This document shows, piece by piece, positions 36,434 through 46,125 of a DNA stretch of 64,000 bases. This DNA is from Acetivibrio sp964564015 (GTDB lineage Bacteria > Bacillota > Clostridia > Acetivibrionales > Acetivibrionaceae). The notes below the pieces were generated by a model. It saw only the letters and a program-made list of their open reading frames with translations, was not told where the DNA came from and did no database searches. The translations under genes were made by a program, and so were the position numbers. Position 1 is the stretch's first letter. Each line of letters starts with the position of its first letter. The stretch spans positions 37,077 through 101,076 of the forward strand of contig CAZLZR010000008.1 in NCBI GenBank assembly GCA_964564015.1. The letters are read 5' to 3'.

Positions 36434-36457
36434 TTGCCTCTTAATAATCGATTATTT

Positions 36458-37204
36458 TCATGAATTGAGAGTTTTCAAGAAGTCCAGTTTATTATAATCC
36501 CTCTCCAACCTATCTTTCAAATACCTTTTTGATACCTTTTCAAGCTCTGCAAGCACATTATTTGAAACATCAAAACTAAAGATATTTTTGATATTGCTGT
36601 GCACAATGAAATGAATTGCTCTCGCTGCACCTTCAGATAAAGACAGAGCATACTTATCATCTTCAATACACTGCTTACATAAAAAACCACACTTCCTGAA
36701 ACTAAAAGAAAAATTTATAAACTCATCACTTCCACACTTTATGCACCCACTTACATAAGGTGCATATCCTAAAATTGACATTAGTCTAATCTCAAAAACT
36801 CTTGCAATCTGCTCCGGTGCTTTGTCAGTTTTAGCCAACATGTAGAGCGAGTTCAAAAAGAGCTGTAACACTCTGGTCGATGGTTGCTCTTCTTGAACTG
36901 TATCTAATACAATTTCATTTATATGGGCTGCATAGGTAAGCTTTACAAGATCATTTCTTATCTCATAAAAAGATTCAATCACATCACAGCTGTTAATTGA
37001 ATACATATCTTTTCCCTTAAACAGTACCAGATCGCTATAGCAAAAAAGCTGAGTACCGGCAACAAGAGCGCTTTTAGGTCTTCTGGCCCCTTTTGCTGAT
37101 CCTGATATCTTACCTTTGTTCCTTGAAAAGATAGTTAATATTTTATCTGCCTCTCCAACATTTACTTCTTTAAGAATTACACCTTTTGTTTTTATATAAC
37201 TCAT
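36458..37204 (-). CDS. recO: DNA repair protein RecO
   Basis: RecO anneals ssDNA and helps load RecA with RecR. About 248 residues. OB-fold N-terminus (KTKGVILKEVNVGEADKILTIFS), a helical domain, and a zinc site CIKCG..CGFLCKQC near residues 150-180. The ATG at 37204 follows GAGG and begins at the conserved MSYIKTKG; the longer frame start is unlikely. Last gene of the yqfC-to-recO block. A riboswitch transcript converges on its 3' end. Confidence 0.93.
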   Translation of the reverse strand: MSYIKTKGVILKEVNVGEADKILTIFSRNKGKISGSAKGARRPKSALVAGTQLFCYSDLVLFKGKDMYSINSCDVIESFYEIRNDLVKLTYAAHINEIVLDTVQEEQPSTRVLQLFLNSLYMLAKTDKAPEQIARVFEIRLMSILGYAPYVSGCIKCGSDEFINFSFSFRKCGFLCKQCIEDDKYALSLSEGAARAIHFIVHSNIKNIFSFDVSNNVLAELEKVSKRYLKDRLERDYNKLDFLKTLNS

Positions 37205-37260
37205 TTTTAACCTCATCAGGCTAAGGGATCTAAACAATATATACAGATTATTTCTGCACC

Positions 37261-37404
37261 TTAATTACTGCTTATTGCTGCTTCATCCCTGGCTACCGCA
37301 GTTTCTTCGAATATTCTATTCTTTTCTTCTATTTCCTTCAAAAAAATATAAGTATCAATATTTCCAGTACTTTCAAAAGCCTTCCAGGCAAATTCTTTTA
37401 ACAT
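37261..37404 (-). CDS. yqzL: YqzL-like small protein
   Basis: A 47-residue protein beginning MLKEFAWKAFESTGNIDTYI, which matches the short YqzL family usually found between era and recO, as here. Function unknown. The ATG at 37404 is chosen from family length and the GAGGGGG upstream; the frame itself extends 18 codons further without support. Confidence 0.75.
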   Translation of the reverse strand: MLKEFAWKAFESTGNIDTYIFLKEIEEKNRIFEETAVARDEAAISSN

Positions 37405-37763
37405 AAATGCATTCCCCCTCAAGTCTTTTTTACAGTTGCATCTGCTATTGTGTTTCAAAATAATTTCTGCTCCTTGGCACTTGTGCAGTTTGCTTACTAA
37501 TAACCAGCAAATTGCATCCCTTGAAACTCGAACTGTAAAGATTTTGTCAGATGCTTACTCTATTAGGTTACACTAAAATAAATTTTGTATACTTGAAAAT
37601 TTTTGTTATCTTTTTAATAATTATTATGATTATATAACTTTTGCTACTATTTACCTTAAAGTGTATCAATAGCCCGATAGAGTCACGCAAAAAAAACGGA
37701 AGTAATACTTCATTTATTTCTATATACCAACAGAATGCACTTATTTAAACTTTTTACTAAAAA
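37405..37763. other. Gene-free spacer between era and yqzL
   Basis: In most Firmicutes this gap is short. Here it is about 360 bp, AT-rich, with only a weak GAAGT-AAT-ACTTC hairpin and no recognisable gene or repeat. A separate promoter for yqzL-recO may lie in it. Confidence 0.4.
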
Positions 37764-38657
37764 TTATTTTTTATAGCCCAAAACCTTTAACATCTGTTCA
37801 CTATTTCTCCAGTCAGGCTTTACTTTGACCCACAGCTCTAAAAACACCTGTGTTCCCAACAGATTTTCTATATCGGTACGAGAAAGACTGCCTATTCGCT
37901 TAAGCATGCTTCCGCCTTTACCAATCAGAATTGCCTTGTGAGTGTCTTTTTCACAGTAGATATTTGCCTGAATATTGATTATATCCTTATCATCCCTATG
38001 TTTGAAGGATATAACTTCAACTCCCACACCATGAGGCACCTCATCACTGACAAGCTGGAGTATTTTTTCCCTTATCATCTCCGCTGCAATCAATTTTTCA
38101 GGCTGGTCAGTCAACATATCTTCCGGAAAATACTTCGGACCCTCAGGCAAAACCTTTAAAATTTCATTTATCAATGAATTCTGCTTTTCATCATTAAGTG
38201 CAGATATGGGTATAACAGCCTCAAAATTCATAAGGTCCTTATAAGCTGAAATCAACGGCAGCAACTGGGACTTTTCTATCAAATCGATTTTATTTATAAT
38301 AAGAAATACTTTTGATTTAACCTTCTTCAATTGCTCAACAATAAAAAGATCACCCGGACCAGGCTTGGCATTCTGTGCTTCCACAAGAAACAGCACAATA
38401 TCAACCTCATTTAAAGTTTCAACGGCAATATTCACCATAAAATCACCAAGCTTATTTTTTGGTTTGTGGATTCCGGGTGTGTCAATAAATACAATCTGGT
38501 GATCCTCTCCGGTAATTACAGCTTTGATAGTATTCCTTGTAGTCTGAGGTTTGTCTGACATTATTGCAATCTTCTCCCCGGTAATACTATTTAAAAGTGT
38601 AGATTTCCCAACATTAGGCCTTCCGACTATTGATATAAAACCTGATTTAAAACCCAT
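37764..38657 (-). CDS. era: GTPase Era
   Basis: Ribosome-assembly GTPase that binds the 3' end of 16S rRNA. G1 GRPNVGKST near residue 12, G3 DTPGIH, G4 NKID, and a C-terminal KH domain containing IGKGGSMLKRIG. Length 297. Start after AGGAGG. It follows dgkA by 15 bp. Confidence 0.97.
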   Translation of the reverse strand: MGFKSGFISIVGRPNVGKSTLLNSITGEKIAIMSDKPQTTRNTIKAVITGEDHQIVFIDTPGIHKPKNKLGDFMVNIAVETLNEVDIVLFLVEAQNAKPGPGDLFIVEQLKKVKSKVFLIINKIDLIEKSQLLPLISAYKDLMNFEAVIPISALNDEKQNSLINEILKVLPEGPKYFPEDMLTDQPEKLIAAEMIREKILQLVSDEVPHGVGVEVISFKHRDDKDIINIQANIYCEKDTHKAILIGKGGSMLKRIGSLSRTDIENLLGTQVFLELWVKVKPDWRNSEQMLKVLGYKK

Positions 38658-38672
38658 CTAATTAATTCCTCC

Positions 38673-39371
38673 TCATAAAAATGTCTGAAAAAGCATTAGT
38701 GTTACTAAAAATCCGATAACCGCTCCTATAAAAACCTCAATAAAATTATGTATTTTCGCTTCTAACCTGCTTTGAATAACGAGAAGGCTTAATACAATGC
38801 ACAGGAGGGTAATCTTTATATTTATCGACCACAATGCAACTGCAGTGGTAATAGCAGCTGCGATTGCAGCATGCCCGCTGGGTAAACCACCCTTAAGCGG
38901 TGTACCTTTCCTGGAAATAGCCTTCATAACCAAAACCAATGATACTGTTATGCAAAGTGTAATAACTGTTATGTGCATCGGGTACTGCCTGATTCTTTCC
39001 ACTCCACTCTCAAGCCCGGTACTTACATGCTCAAAAAAAACAAAGTATCCGACAATAGCAGCAAAGAAAGCGGAAACCAATACTGCTCCGGCTGCTACAT
39101 CCTTTATTATTCTGACCTTCGGATGATAACCGGTGGTTATCATATCTACAATTTCCTCGACAGCAGTATTGAACAGTTCACTTACAATCACCATTGAAAC
39201 CGCAATACAGATAATCATGAACTCAGTTTTGCTAATGTCAAAAAGCATGCTCATTACAAATACAACTACAGCTGCAAAAATATGAATCTTCATATTCCGC
39301 TCGGATTTGATAGCTGATATTATTCCATTTATTGCATTATTGAAACTGTCAATCAAATTTCTGTTTTTCAT
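38673..39371 (-). CDS. Diacylglycerol/undecaprenol kinase fused to PAP2 phosphatase
   Basis: 232 residues. The N-terminal half (about 1-120) is a DgkA-type kinase: a conserved NTAVEEIVDM segment and three membrane helices. The C-terminal half (about 125-232) is a PAP2-like membrane domain with GLPSGHAA as the histidine signature; the KxxxxxxRP and final SRxxxxxH parts are reduced (QSRLEAKIHN). Gram-positive DgkA homologues phosphorylate undecaprenol. The fused phosphatase-like domain may balance the same lipid. Located in the conserved slot between ybeY and era. Confidence 0.88.
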   Translation of the reverse strand: MKNRNLIDSFNNAINGIISAIKSERNMKIHIFAAVVVFVMSMLFDISKTEFMIICIAVSMVIVSELFNTAVEEIVDMITTGYHPKVRIIKDVAAGAVLVSAFFAAIVGYFVFFEHVSTGLESGVERIRQYPMHITVITLCITVSLVLVMKAISRKGTPLKGGLPSGHAAIAAAITTAVALWSINIKITLLCIVLSLLVIQSRLEAKIHNFIEVFIGAVIGFLVTLMLFQTFL

Positions 39372-39405
39372 AAGCTGCCCCTTTTATGAACATTAGCACT
39401 GTGAC

Positions 39406-39900
39406 TTATATTTTAGTCTTACCCAAATTTAAAATCTCAAGTACACTGTACTGCTTTGAAATCATTTTTTCTTCCCTTTCGGGTGAATCATGGTCGTAAC
39501 CAAGCAGGTGGAAAACTCCATGAGTGAGCAGAAATGCGAGCTCCCGTTCAAAGGAATGTCCATACTCCTCCGCCTGTAATTTTGTCATTTCAAGTGAAAT
39601 TATTATGTCCCCAAGCAAAAGAAGTTCTTCGTCAAGGTCAAAATCTCCCTCATCCGAGTTTATAACACCTTCATACATGTCCACAATAGGGAACGAAAGA
39701 ACATCCGTCGGTTTGTCGATATTTCTATGTTCCCTGTTAATTTCCTTTATTCTCTCATTGTCTACAAATATTACACCAATCTCCGAAGGTATATCGAACT
39801 TTTCAAATTCAAGGCTGCTCTTTATCGCCTTTTTAACAAGTTCAAGCATATCTTCGCTGACTTTTATCCTGTCCTGCATATCTTCAATCAACACAGTCAT
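39406..39900 (-). CDS. ybeY: Endoribonuclease YbeY
   Basis: A metal-dependent RNase for 16S rRNA 3' maturation and rRNA quality control. The metal site HGVFHLLGYDH is present near residues 130-140, and TDVLSFP is also conserved. Length 164. The ATG at 39900 overlaps the stop of the upstream HD-domain gene by one base (TGATG), after AAGGAG; the frame start TTG one codon earlier is not needed. Confidence 0.95.
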   Translation of the reverse strand: MTVLIEDMQDRIKVSEDMLELVKKAIKSSLEFEKFDIPSEIGVIFVDNERIKEINREHRNIDKPTDVLSFPIVDMYEGVINSDEGDFDLDEELLLLGDIIISLEMTKLQAEEYGHSFERELAFLLTHGVFHLLGYDHDSPEREEKMISKQYSVLEILNLGKTKI

Positions 39901-42176
39901 CAAATTTTCTCCTTTTCATTCTGCCGCGCCGTACCAACTGCTGCCTGTTCATTCGTCTCGTCCGGATTATCTCCTATCATTTTTTCTTTATCGTTTTCAT
40001 TTAATTCATTTTGATTTTTTAAGTTATTTACTTCCTTCTTAATTTCAGGATATTCTTCTCTTGCGTGAAAATATCCACCAAACACCTTCATAAAAGCCTT
40101 TGCTATATTATCAAGATCCTTCAGGGTCAGATTACAATGGTCAAGCTGCCCATCATCAAGCTTGTCTTTGATAATTTTCCTTACAAGACCTTCTATTTTC
40201 CCCTCGGTCTTATCGGTCATTGACCTCACTGCTGCCTCTACGGAATCAGCAAGCATTACAACTGCGGCTTCCTTGGTTGAAGGTTTCTCTCCATCATATC
40301 TGAAATTTGCTTCATCAATCCCCTCTTCCTTTTCCACATTTTTCGCCTTATGGTAAAAATAAGCCACCAGTGTTGTGCCGTGGTGCTGAATTATTATATC
40401 CCTTATTACAAGTGGTATTCTATACTTTTTTGCAATTTCCACTCCATCGTGTACATGGGAAGTTATAACAAGGGTGCTTAAATTTGCCGTCATTTTGTCG
40501 TGGGGATTTCCATCGAGCTGATTTTCCATAAAAAAGCTGGGTCTTTTTAGCTTCCCTATATCATGAAAATACGCTGCAACCCTTGCTAAAAGTGCATTTC
40601 CACCAACCGCTTCCGTTCCGACCTCTGCCAGATTCCCAACCATCAAACTATGATGATAAGTACCGGGGGCTTCCATCAGCAATCGTTTCAACAATGGCTG
40701 ATTCGGGTTTCCAAGCTCAAGGAGCCTTATTGGAGTAACAATATTGAACGCAGTTTCAAGATACGGCAGCAACCCAATTGTAATAACCATTGACAGCAAT
40801 CCATTGATGAAAACAATAATAACATCCCAAATTATTGTATTCAACGGGTACTTTGCAATCAGGTCAACTGATAGTATTGTAAAAATGTTAATAAACCCGA
40901 TTATAAACCCAGCAATAGAAAGCGAATTCCGTTGATTGGTCTTTGACACTATAAAAGCAGCAAAAGCCCCGCTTATTGCCCCTAAGAAAATAAATTTCAT
41001 TTCGCCATTGGTCATAAGTGAAATTGCCAGTGTCAATATAAAGTTTACAATAACTGCAAGTCTCAAATCAAGCAAAATTGATATCAACGCTGTCGCAATA
41101 AAAATCGGTATTGCCAGTGTTGATATTTCAAAAATAAATCTTGCTGCCACAAGAGTGAATAATATCACCAGTGATAAAAGAATGAGGTCATTTCTATTGT
41201 AAAATACCTTCTTGCAGAAATTATTCATGTAAAGTATGAGCAGGAGCGAGAGCATAAGTATAATTACAAGTATTCCTGCCGAAAAAGCAAAATCAAACCT
41301 ACCTGATGTTTCAACAAGATTGAGCTCTTCAAGAATTTTAAGCTTGTCCTCACTAACCGTGTCTCCTTTACTTAAAATCCTGTCTCCTTTTTTAATTATC
41401 TCAATATTCTCAGGATTATTGAGTGCAATTTCATAAGCCAATTCCTTCTTTGCCCTTGTAGCCTCTGCATTGATAGTCCTGTTCGGCTTTAAAATATATT
41501 TTGACAGAATCATACCGATATTCTTGATTTCCTGCCTTAAGTCAGCATACAATATACTATTTTGCAACTGGACAATCTTTTGTGAAATATTATCATCTGT
41601 AACATCCTGCTCCATAATATCTGCCACAAGATCTCTCAGCACCGATTCAAATTTTTGAATGTCTTCATCGCTTGCTTGTGAAATGAAAAACAAAACCTGA
41701 TCATAGGATAATATTATTTTAAGCTTTTCTATATCCTTATTCAGCTTTGCTGCCTCTTCCTCCTGAATATCCAAAACCTTCTCGCTATATTTCTGGTCAC
41801 CCTTGTTTAAGGTCTGTTCTATCTTCTTTTCAACGCTTTTTCTTGACCTTTCGATAAGGCCGATAAAATCAACTGTATTATTAATAACCTCTATGGAAGC
41901 ATTCCTTATCTCTGTCATATCGGCAGGTTCTGCATCTGCTGCCGCCCTGGCATTCTTTTCCGTTATAATGGTATTCACTATATCTCTAGGAGCTGTAATG
42001 TCGTAGTCAGACTTTCCATTCAAGGCCAGTTTATATTTTCTGGGTGTCGCCCCATTTAATACAACTCCACAGGCAAGAACAATAGTTAATACTGCTATTA
42101 TAATTCTTTGTATACGCTTGTCCTTTATATATGTTTTAATATTGCTATGAATATCCACATTTTTTTCCTTAGTCAT
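39900..42176 (-). CDS. pgpH: 7TM-HD family c-di-AMP phosphodiesterase (PgpH/YqfF)
   Basis: 758 residues. An N-terminal membrane helix (about 22-40), a large extracellular 7TMR-HDED domain (to about 290), seven membrane helices (about 295-490), then a cytosolic HD domain with HHSLMVGNLAE, FHDIGK, HVHDG and IIQHHGTT. PgpH in Listeria hydrolyses c-di-AMP to pApA; the domain layout is identical. In the conserved phoH-pgpH-ybeY order. Highly charged C-terminal tail. Confidence 0.92.
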   Translation of the reverse strand: MTKEKNVDIHSNIKTYIKDKRIQRIIIAVLTIVLACGVVLNGATPRKYKLALNGKSDYDITAPRDIVNTIITEKNARAAADAEPADMTEIRNASIEVINNTVDFIGLIERSRKSVEKKIEQTLNKGDQKYSEKVLDIQEEEAAKLNKDIEKLKIILSYDQVLFFISQASDEDIQKFESVLRDLVADIMEQDVTDDNISQKIVQLQNSILYADLRQEIKNIGMILSKYILKPNRTINAEATRAKKELAYEIALNNPENIEIIKKGDRILSKGDTVSEDKLKILEELNLVETSGRFDFAFSAGILVIILMLSLLLILYMNNFCKKVFYNRNDLILLSLVILFTLVAARFIFEISTLAIPIFIATALISILLDLRLAVIVNFILTLAISLMTNGEMKFIFLGAISGAFAAFIVSKTNQRNSLSIAGFIIGFINIFTILSVDLIAKYPLNTIIWDVIIVFINGLLSMVITIGLLPYLETAFNIVTPIRLLELGNPNQPLLKRLLMEAPGTYHHSLMVGNLAEVGTEAVGGNALLARVAAYFHDIGKLKRPSFFMENQLDGNPHDKMTANLSTLVITSHVHDGVEIAKKYRIPLVIRDIIIQHHGTTLVAYFYHKAKNVEKEEGIDEANFRYDGEKPSTKEAAVVMLADSVEAAVRSMTDKTEGKIEGLVRKIIKDKLDDGQLDHCNLTLKDLDNIAKAFMKVFGGYFHAREEYPEIKKEVNNLKNQNELNENDKEKMIGDNPDETNEQAAVGTARQNEKEKI

Positions 42177-42246
42177 ACAGTATTCGCCTCCATTAAGAAG
42201 TTATTCTTTGAAATACACTTCCTACCTTGTGCCCTATACTTTCTGA

Positions 42247-43236
42247 TCACTTGCTATCGTTCTGATGCGGTATACGTGCCTTATCATAACGATCATAAGC
42301 CTGGATAATTTTTTGGACAAGTTCGTGCCTGACAACATCTCTATCGGATAAATGTATAAACGATATTTCTTTTACATCCTTCAATATCTTTATTACTTCC
42401 TTCAGTCCGGACTTTTTATCACCCGGAAGGTCAATCTGTGTTATATCTCCGGTAACGACAACCTTAGATCCAAACCCTATACGTGTAAGAAACATTTTCA
42501 TCTGTTCCGGTGTGGTATTCTGCGCCTCATCGAGAATTATAAACGAATCATCTAAAGTCCTTCCTCGCATGTAAGCAAGAGGAGCAACTTCTATCATACC
42601 TTTTTCAAGGTATTTCTGATAAGTTTCAAAACCCATCATTTCATAAAGTGCATCGTATAGCGGTCTTAAATAGGGATCAACTTTGTTCTGCAAGTCTCCG
42701 GGTAAGAATCCCAGCTTTTCTCCCGCCTCAACAGCAGGCCTTGTCAGTACAATCCTATTAACTTCCTTATTTCTGAAAGAAGTTACTGCCATTGCTACGG
42801 CAAGGAAAGTTTTCCCCGTACCGGCAGGACCAATTCCAAACACAATATCGCTGTTTTTTATTGCATCAACATATACTTTCTGTCCATGGGTTTTTGACTT
42901 TATCTGTTTGCCCCTGGCTGTAAGGCAAATATAATCGGCATGAAAATCATCAACCTTGTCCAGTTGATTTTCATTGGCAAGCTGAACAAGGTAGCTCACA
43001 CTTTGCTTGGTTATGACATCTCCCTGGGATGCAAGGTTTATCAACCTTTGGAGCACTGTTCTTGCCTTATGCACTCCCTCACTGTATCCAACAACTCTGA
43101 TATCATTATCTCTTGAAATAACTTTTACGTTGAACGAACTCTCAATTAAATGTAAATTCTCATCAAAATTACCAAAAAGATTCATAGCCTGTTCAATTCT
43201 GTCAAACTCCAATGATACCTCAATAAGACTTTCCAA
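42247..43236 (-). CDS. PhoH-like ATPase
   Basis: A 329-residue P-loop protein: small N-terminal KH-like region (about 1-110) then the PhoH domain with GPAGTGKTFLAV (Walker A) and SFIILDEAQNTT (Walker B). Thought to work with YbeY in RNA metabolism. Start TTG, seven bases after GGAGG; that GGAGG lies inside the final codons of yqfD, whose stop is directly adjacent. Confidence 0.94.
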   Translation of the reverse strand: MESLIEVSLEFDRIEQAMNLFGNFDENLHLIESSFNVKVISRDNDIRVVGYSEGVHKARTVLQRLINLASQGDVITKQSVSYLVQLANENQLDKVDDFHADYICLTARGKQIKSKTHGQKVYVDAIKNSDIVFGIGPAGTGKTFLAVAMAVTSFRNKEVNRIVLTRPAVEAGEKLGFLPGDLQNKVDPYLRPLYDALYEMMGFETYQKYLEKGMIEVAPLAYMRGRTLDDSFIILDEAQNTTPEQMKMFLTRIGFGSKVVVTGDITQIDLPGDKKSGLKEVIKILKDVKEISFIHLSDRDVVRHELVQKIIQAYDRYDKARIPHQNDSK

Positions 43237-44430
43237 TCAGTTTCCTCCAATCTCTCTTTCGCAACCTATATTCTCCAGGCACTCTATAACTACTTCTGCT
43301 ATAATCTGCCCGTCTTCTTTCTCAATAAAGTTTATATTTGAATTAATTACCTGTGCTTCCTTAGGGATGCTCTCTGATGCCTGTTTGTAGGCACTGTCTG
43401 CTGCAATTCTTTTTGCTTCATCCAATTCGATTTCCTTTTCCTGTACGCTATTTTCATAATACCTTTGAATTACTATCCCAAAGGGTAAAACCAGGTCTTC
43501 ACCTATCGAAAGGGACTTCTCCATATCAACTCTGTCATAATCTCCAAAGGGTGCCATTTTATGAAACAGATTTATTTTATTAGAAAACAGTATCAGGGAT
43601 ATATTGTCTTTCATTTCACCCGTTCTGGTCTTTTCTATAATTTTTGTCTCGACCATCTGCCTTCCATCATACCATGTTCTTGCTGTTACATCTCCGATAG
43701 CATGTATTATTCTGGCGTTACCCTCCTGATTCTTAACCGGAACAGTTCCATTAATTAGTACCTGATCCTTCTTAACAGTATCACCAACTTTAACTCCTTC
43801 CAATCCGGCTTTGACAAATATAGACTTTATAACCCCATCCTTTGTTGCCACAATATCGCAGGGAATTTCCTTCGGAACTATTTTTGGCTTGCTGACAGCT
43901 TCAGCCACTTCAATCTTTGCCTTTGTGCCTCTAATTACAACACTGACCCAGGACAACTCATCAATGTCCATAACAAGGCTGTTTGCCAAATCATGGGGAT
44001 TTATCCTGTACTTAAATACGCCCGGCTTAACTCCATATTCAGATACCTTATCAATTATATACTTAGCTTCTAGTTTTTCATTTCCTGTTACTTCAATAGT
44101 CCAAACAAAAGAAGTCATAAAGTAAAAAAGAAAAATAAATAACACACTGCCGGCAATAAAAGTTTTTCTCTTTTTATAGCGATTCAGAACAAAAGGAACT
44201 CCGCGTTTCCTGATTATTCTTACCCTACAACCTGCCTTTTTTGCAATTGGTCTTAGCATTCTAAAACCTTTTATGCTAACCTTCATTGACATTGCGCTGT
44301 TTTTCTTCTTTTTTATATCCCAAAGAAAAATCTGCCTTCTGGTACATATGTTGACAAATTTCTCTAAGAAATATCCTTCAACAAATATAATAACATATCC
44401 TCTAATATAATTCCACAACCTCAATAACAT
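43237..44430 (-). CDS. yqfD: Sporulation protein YqfD
   Basis: 397 residues. A single strong membrane helix (about 93-112) after a basic N-terminal domain, then an extracytoplasmic domain containing NPHDLANSLVMDIDELSWVSV and IKSIFVKAGLEGVKVGDTVKKDQVLI. YqfD belongs to the SigE-controlled sporulation set in Bacillus. Start after GGGGGAA. Paired with yqfC upstream, as usual. Confidence 0.9.
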   Translation of the reverse strand: MLLRLWNYIRGYVIIFVEGYFLEKFVNICTRRQIFLWDIKKKKNSAMSMKVSIKGFRMLRPIAKKAGCRVRIIRKRGVPFVLNRYKKRKTFIAGSVLFIFLFYFMTSFVWTIEVTGNEKLEAKYIIDKVSEYGVKPGVFKYRINPHDLANSLVMDIDELSWVSVVIRGTKAKIEVAEAVSKPKIVPKEIPCDIVATKDGVIKSIFVKAGLEGVKVGDTVKKDQVLINGTVPVKNQEGNARIIHAIGDVTARTWYDGRQMVETKIIEKTRTGEMKDNISLILFSNKINLFHKMAPFGDYDRVDMEKSLSIGEDLVLPFGIVIQRYYENSVQEKEIELDEAKRIAADSAYKQASESIPKEAQVINSNINFIEKEDGQIIAEVVIECLENIGCEREIGGN

Positions 44431-44504
44431 TTAAATTCCCCCGAACGATTGTACTTTTTCTATTAATTCCGGTATTTCCGAATATAACTTTACATAAGTA
44501 GTAA

Positions 44505-44604
44505 GGTATGACTAAAATATAAGTTCCTACTCTGGATAACGAAAAAACTTGATTTAATAATGTCTTCAAAAAATGAGAATAGGAAGTTGTTTTTTCGTTA
44601 TCCC
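44505..44604. repeat. Hairpin repeat, family R3, copy A (after yqfC)
   Basis: About 100 bp that starts GGTATGACTAA, continues AGTTCCTACTC.GGATAA.GAAA and closes with the complementary TTTCGTTATCCC. Outer arms 44534-44548 and 44589-44603 are perfect 15-mers. Shares head and arms with the copy at 44970-45062. It lies between yqfC and yqfD. Confidence 0.65.
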
Positions 44605-44630
44605 TAAGTGAAATATTATTTACACAAACA

Positions 44631-44948
44631 TTATTTTAGAAATTCAAGACTTGATATTTCACCGTTAACCATCAAATCCTCCGATGTGATTTCTTTAATA
44701 CCCAGCCTTGTTCCACAGATTTTTATTATTCCACTATTGGTATTAACTCTTATCCTGTCATCGTCATACTCAATAATTCCTTTGAAATTTTCTATAAGCA
44801 AATCCCCATTTCCAATCATTGTTAATTTCGGCACATTCAGAACAATGTCCTTAGGAAGTTCCAGGAGTTCTGACATTTTTTCCTTTAAACTTATTTTAGG
44901 AACTTCCGTTTTATTTCTTTTTCTTACAATCTTCTTTTTTCGAGGCAT
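44631..44948 (-). CDS. yqfC: Sporulation protein YqfC
   Basis: 105 residues, basic N-terminus, then the conserved YqfC core (LPKDIVLNVPKLTMIGNGDLLIENFKG would be its centre). Family role in spore formation is known only from its SigE control in Bacillus. It is flanked on both sides by R3 hairpins; the upstream one lies in its own leader. Start after GGGGGAG. Confidence 0.9.
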   Translation of the reverse strand: MPRKKKIVRKRNKTEVPKISLKEKMSELLELPKDIVLNVPKLTMIGNGDLLIENFKGIIEYDDDRIRVNTNSGIIKICGTRLGIKEITSEDLMVNGEISSLEFLK

Positions 44949-44969
44949 AATTGATACTCCCCCTGCTAT

Positions 44970-45062
44970 GGTATGACTAATATTAGTTCCTACTCCGGAT
45001 AATGAAATTCTGATTTTATGGTATTCTTATATTATGAGATGATGGTAATTTTTCATTATCCC
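44970..45062. repeat. Hairpin repeat, family R3, copy B (yqfC leader)
   Basis: GGTATGACTAA..TTAGTTCCTACTCCGGATAATGAAA, an AT spacer, then TTTTCATTATCCC. It begins 22 bases upstream of the yqfC ATG and so would be in the 5' leader of the yqfC transcript. Confidence 0.65.
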
Positions 45063-45105
45063 AAACATTTGTTGCCTAACCATATTCTATGTAGCCGGGC
45101 ATGTA

Positions 45106-46032
45106 TTAATTACCAATCAATTGCATAGGATCTCCGAATACGAAGCCCTTTTCCCTTGCCCCTTTAATTATCATATCAAGAGCATCGGCATTATCCTTTG
45201 ATACAGCATGTAGCAAGATAACTTCACCATTGTGCAGATTGTTCATAACTTTTTCATAGGCATATTGAGCTCCGCGCACTTTATCCTTATACCAGTCATC
45301 ATAGGCAAAGCTCCAAAACAAATTTGTATAACCAAGTTTTTGAGTTATCGCCAGAGTTTTCTCACTGTATTCACCCTTTGGAGGTCTTAAAAATCTCATA
45401 TGCTGTCCGAACTTTTCAAAAAACGCCCTGTCAAGGCCAAGAATTTCCTCCTCAAGGGTTTTTTCATCAACAGTGGGCAAGCTTGGATGATGTATGGAGT
45501 GGTTTCCCACGACATGGCCTTCTTCAAGCATTCTCCTTACCAAATCCTGATGTTCAGCCAGATAAGGCCCAGTAATAAAGAATACAGCCTTTACGTTATT
45601 TTCTCTTAAAGCATCAAGAATCTTTGGAGTATAGCCATTTTCATACCCTTCATCAAAGGTAAGATAGATCTCATTCTTTTCTGTATCGCCAAGATATACT
45701 CCTCCGTATTTTTTTAAAAGTGCCGGAGCCCCTGGGTCTGCATCAGGTGTCTTTCCAAATCCTTTCCTCAGTATTCCCCATCTTAGCAGACGATTGCTGA
45801 ATTCACCGCTTGTATTTTCTCCCACAAAGACTTCCTCACTGATTACTTCTTCAATAACTCCTTCACTGAGCATTCCGGTAATCTCGGTACTAAAGTCTAT
45901 ATCCTCCATACTTGCAGAATACACACCTCCTAAATCCGGCAAACTCATAAGTTTTTCATTTTCACTACTTAAAATGTTTATTGTAAGTAATGCCAATATT
46001 AACAGGCATAAAACCACCACTTTCTTCTTCAT
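45106..46032 (-). CDS. pdaA: Polysaccharide deacetylase PdaA (muramic-delta-lactam formation)
   Basis: 308 residues. Signal/anchor (about 1-22), low-complexity region, then a NodB deacetylase domain (about 110-300): IYLTFDEGYENGYT, ITGPYL, GNHSIHHPS (metal His pair), FLRPPKGEYSE, FWSFAYDDW and LLHAVSKDNADAL. The order and wording match Bacillus PdaA, which helps make muramic-delta-lactam in spore cortex. Asp-Glu replaces the common Asp-Asp of other deacetylases. Start after AGGAGG. Confidence 0.92.
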   Translation of the reverse strand: MKKKVVVLCLLILALLTINILSSENEKLMSLPDLGGVYSASMEDIDFSTEITGMLSEGVIEEVISEEVFVGENTSGEFSNRLLRWGILRKGFGKTPDADPGAPALLKKYGGVYLGDTEKNEIYLTFDEGYENGYTPKILDALRENNVKAVFFITGPYLAEHQDLVRRMLEEGHVVGNHSIHHPSLPTVDEKTLEEEILGLDRAFFEKFGQHMRFLRPPKGEYSEKTLAITQKLGYTNLFWSFAYDDWYKDKVRGAQYAYEKVMNNLHNGEVILLHAVSKDNADALDMIIKGAREKGFVFGDPMQLIGN

Positions 46033-46125
46033 AGCTAGCTCCTCCTAAATACAATAATAAAAACCTTAAATGATGTATTATTAATACATTATTTAAGGCC
46101 TATATTATTTATATATGAATTTAGT

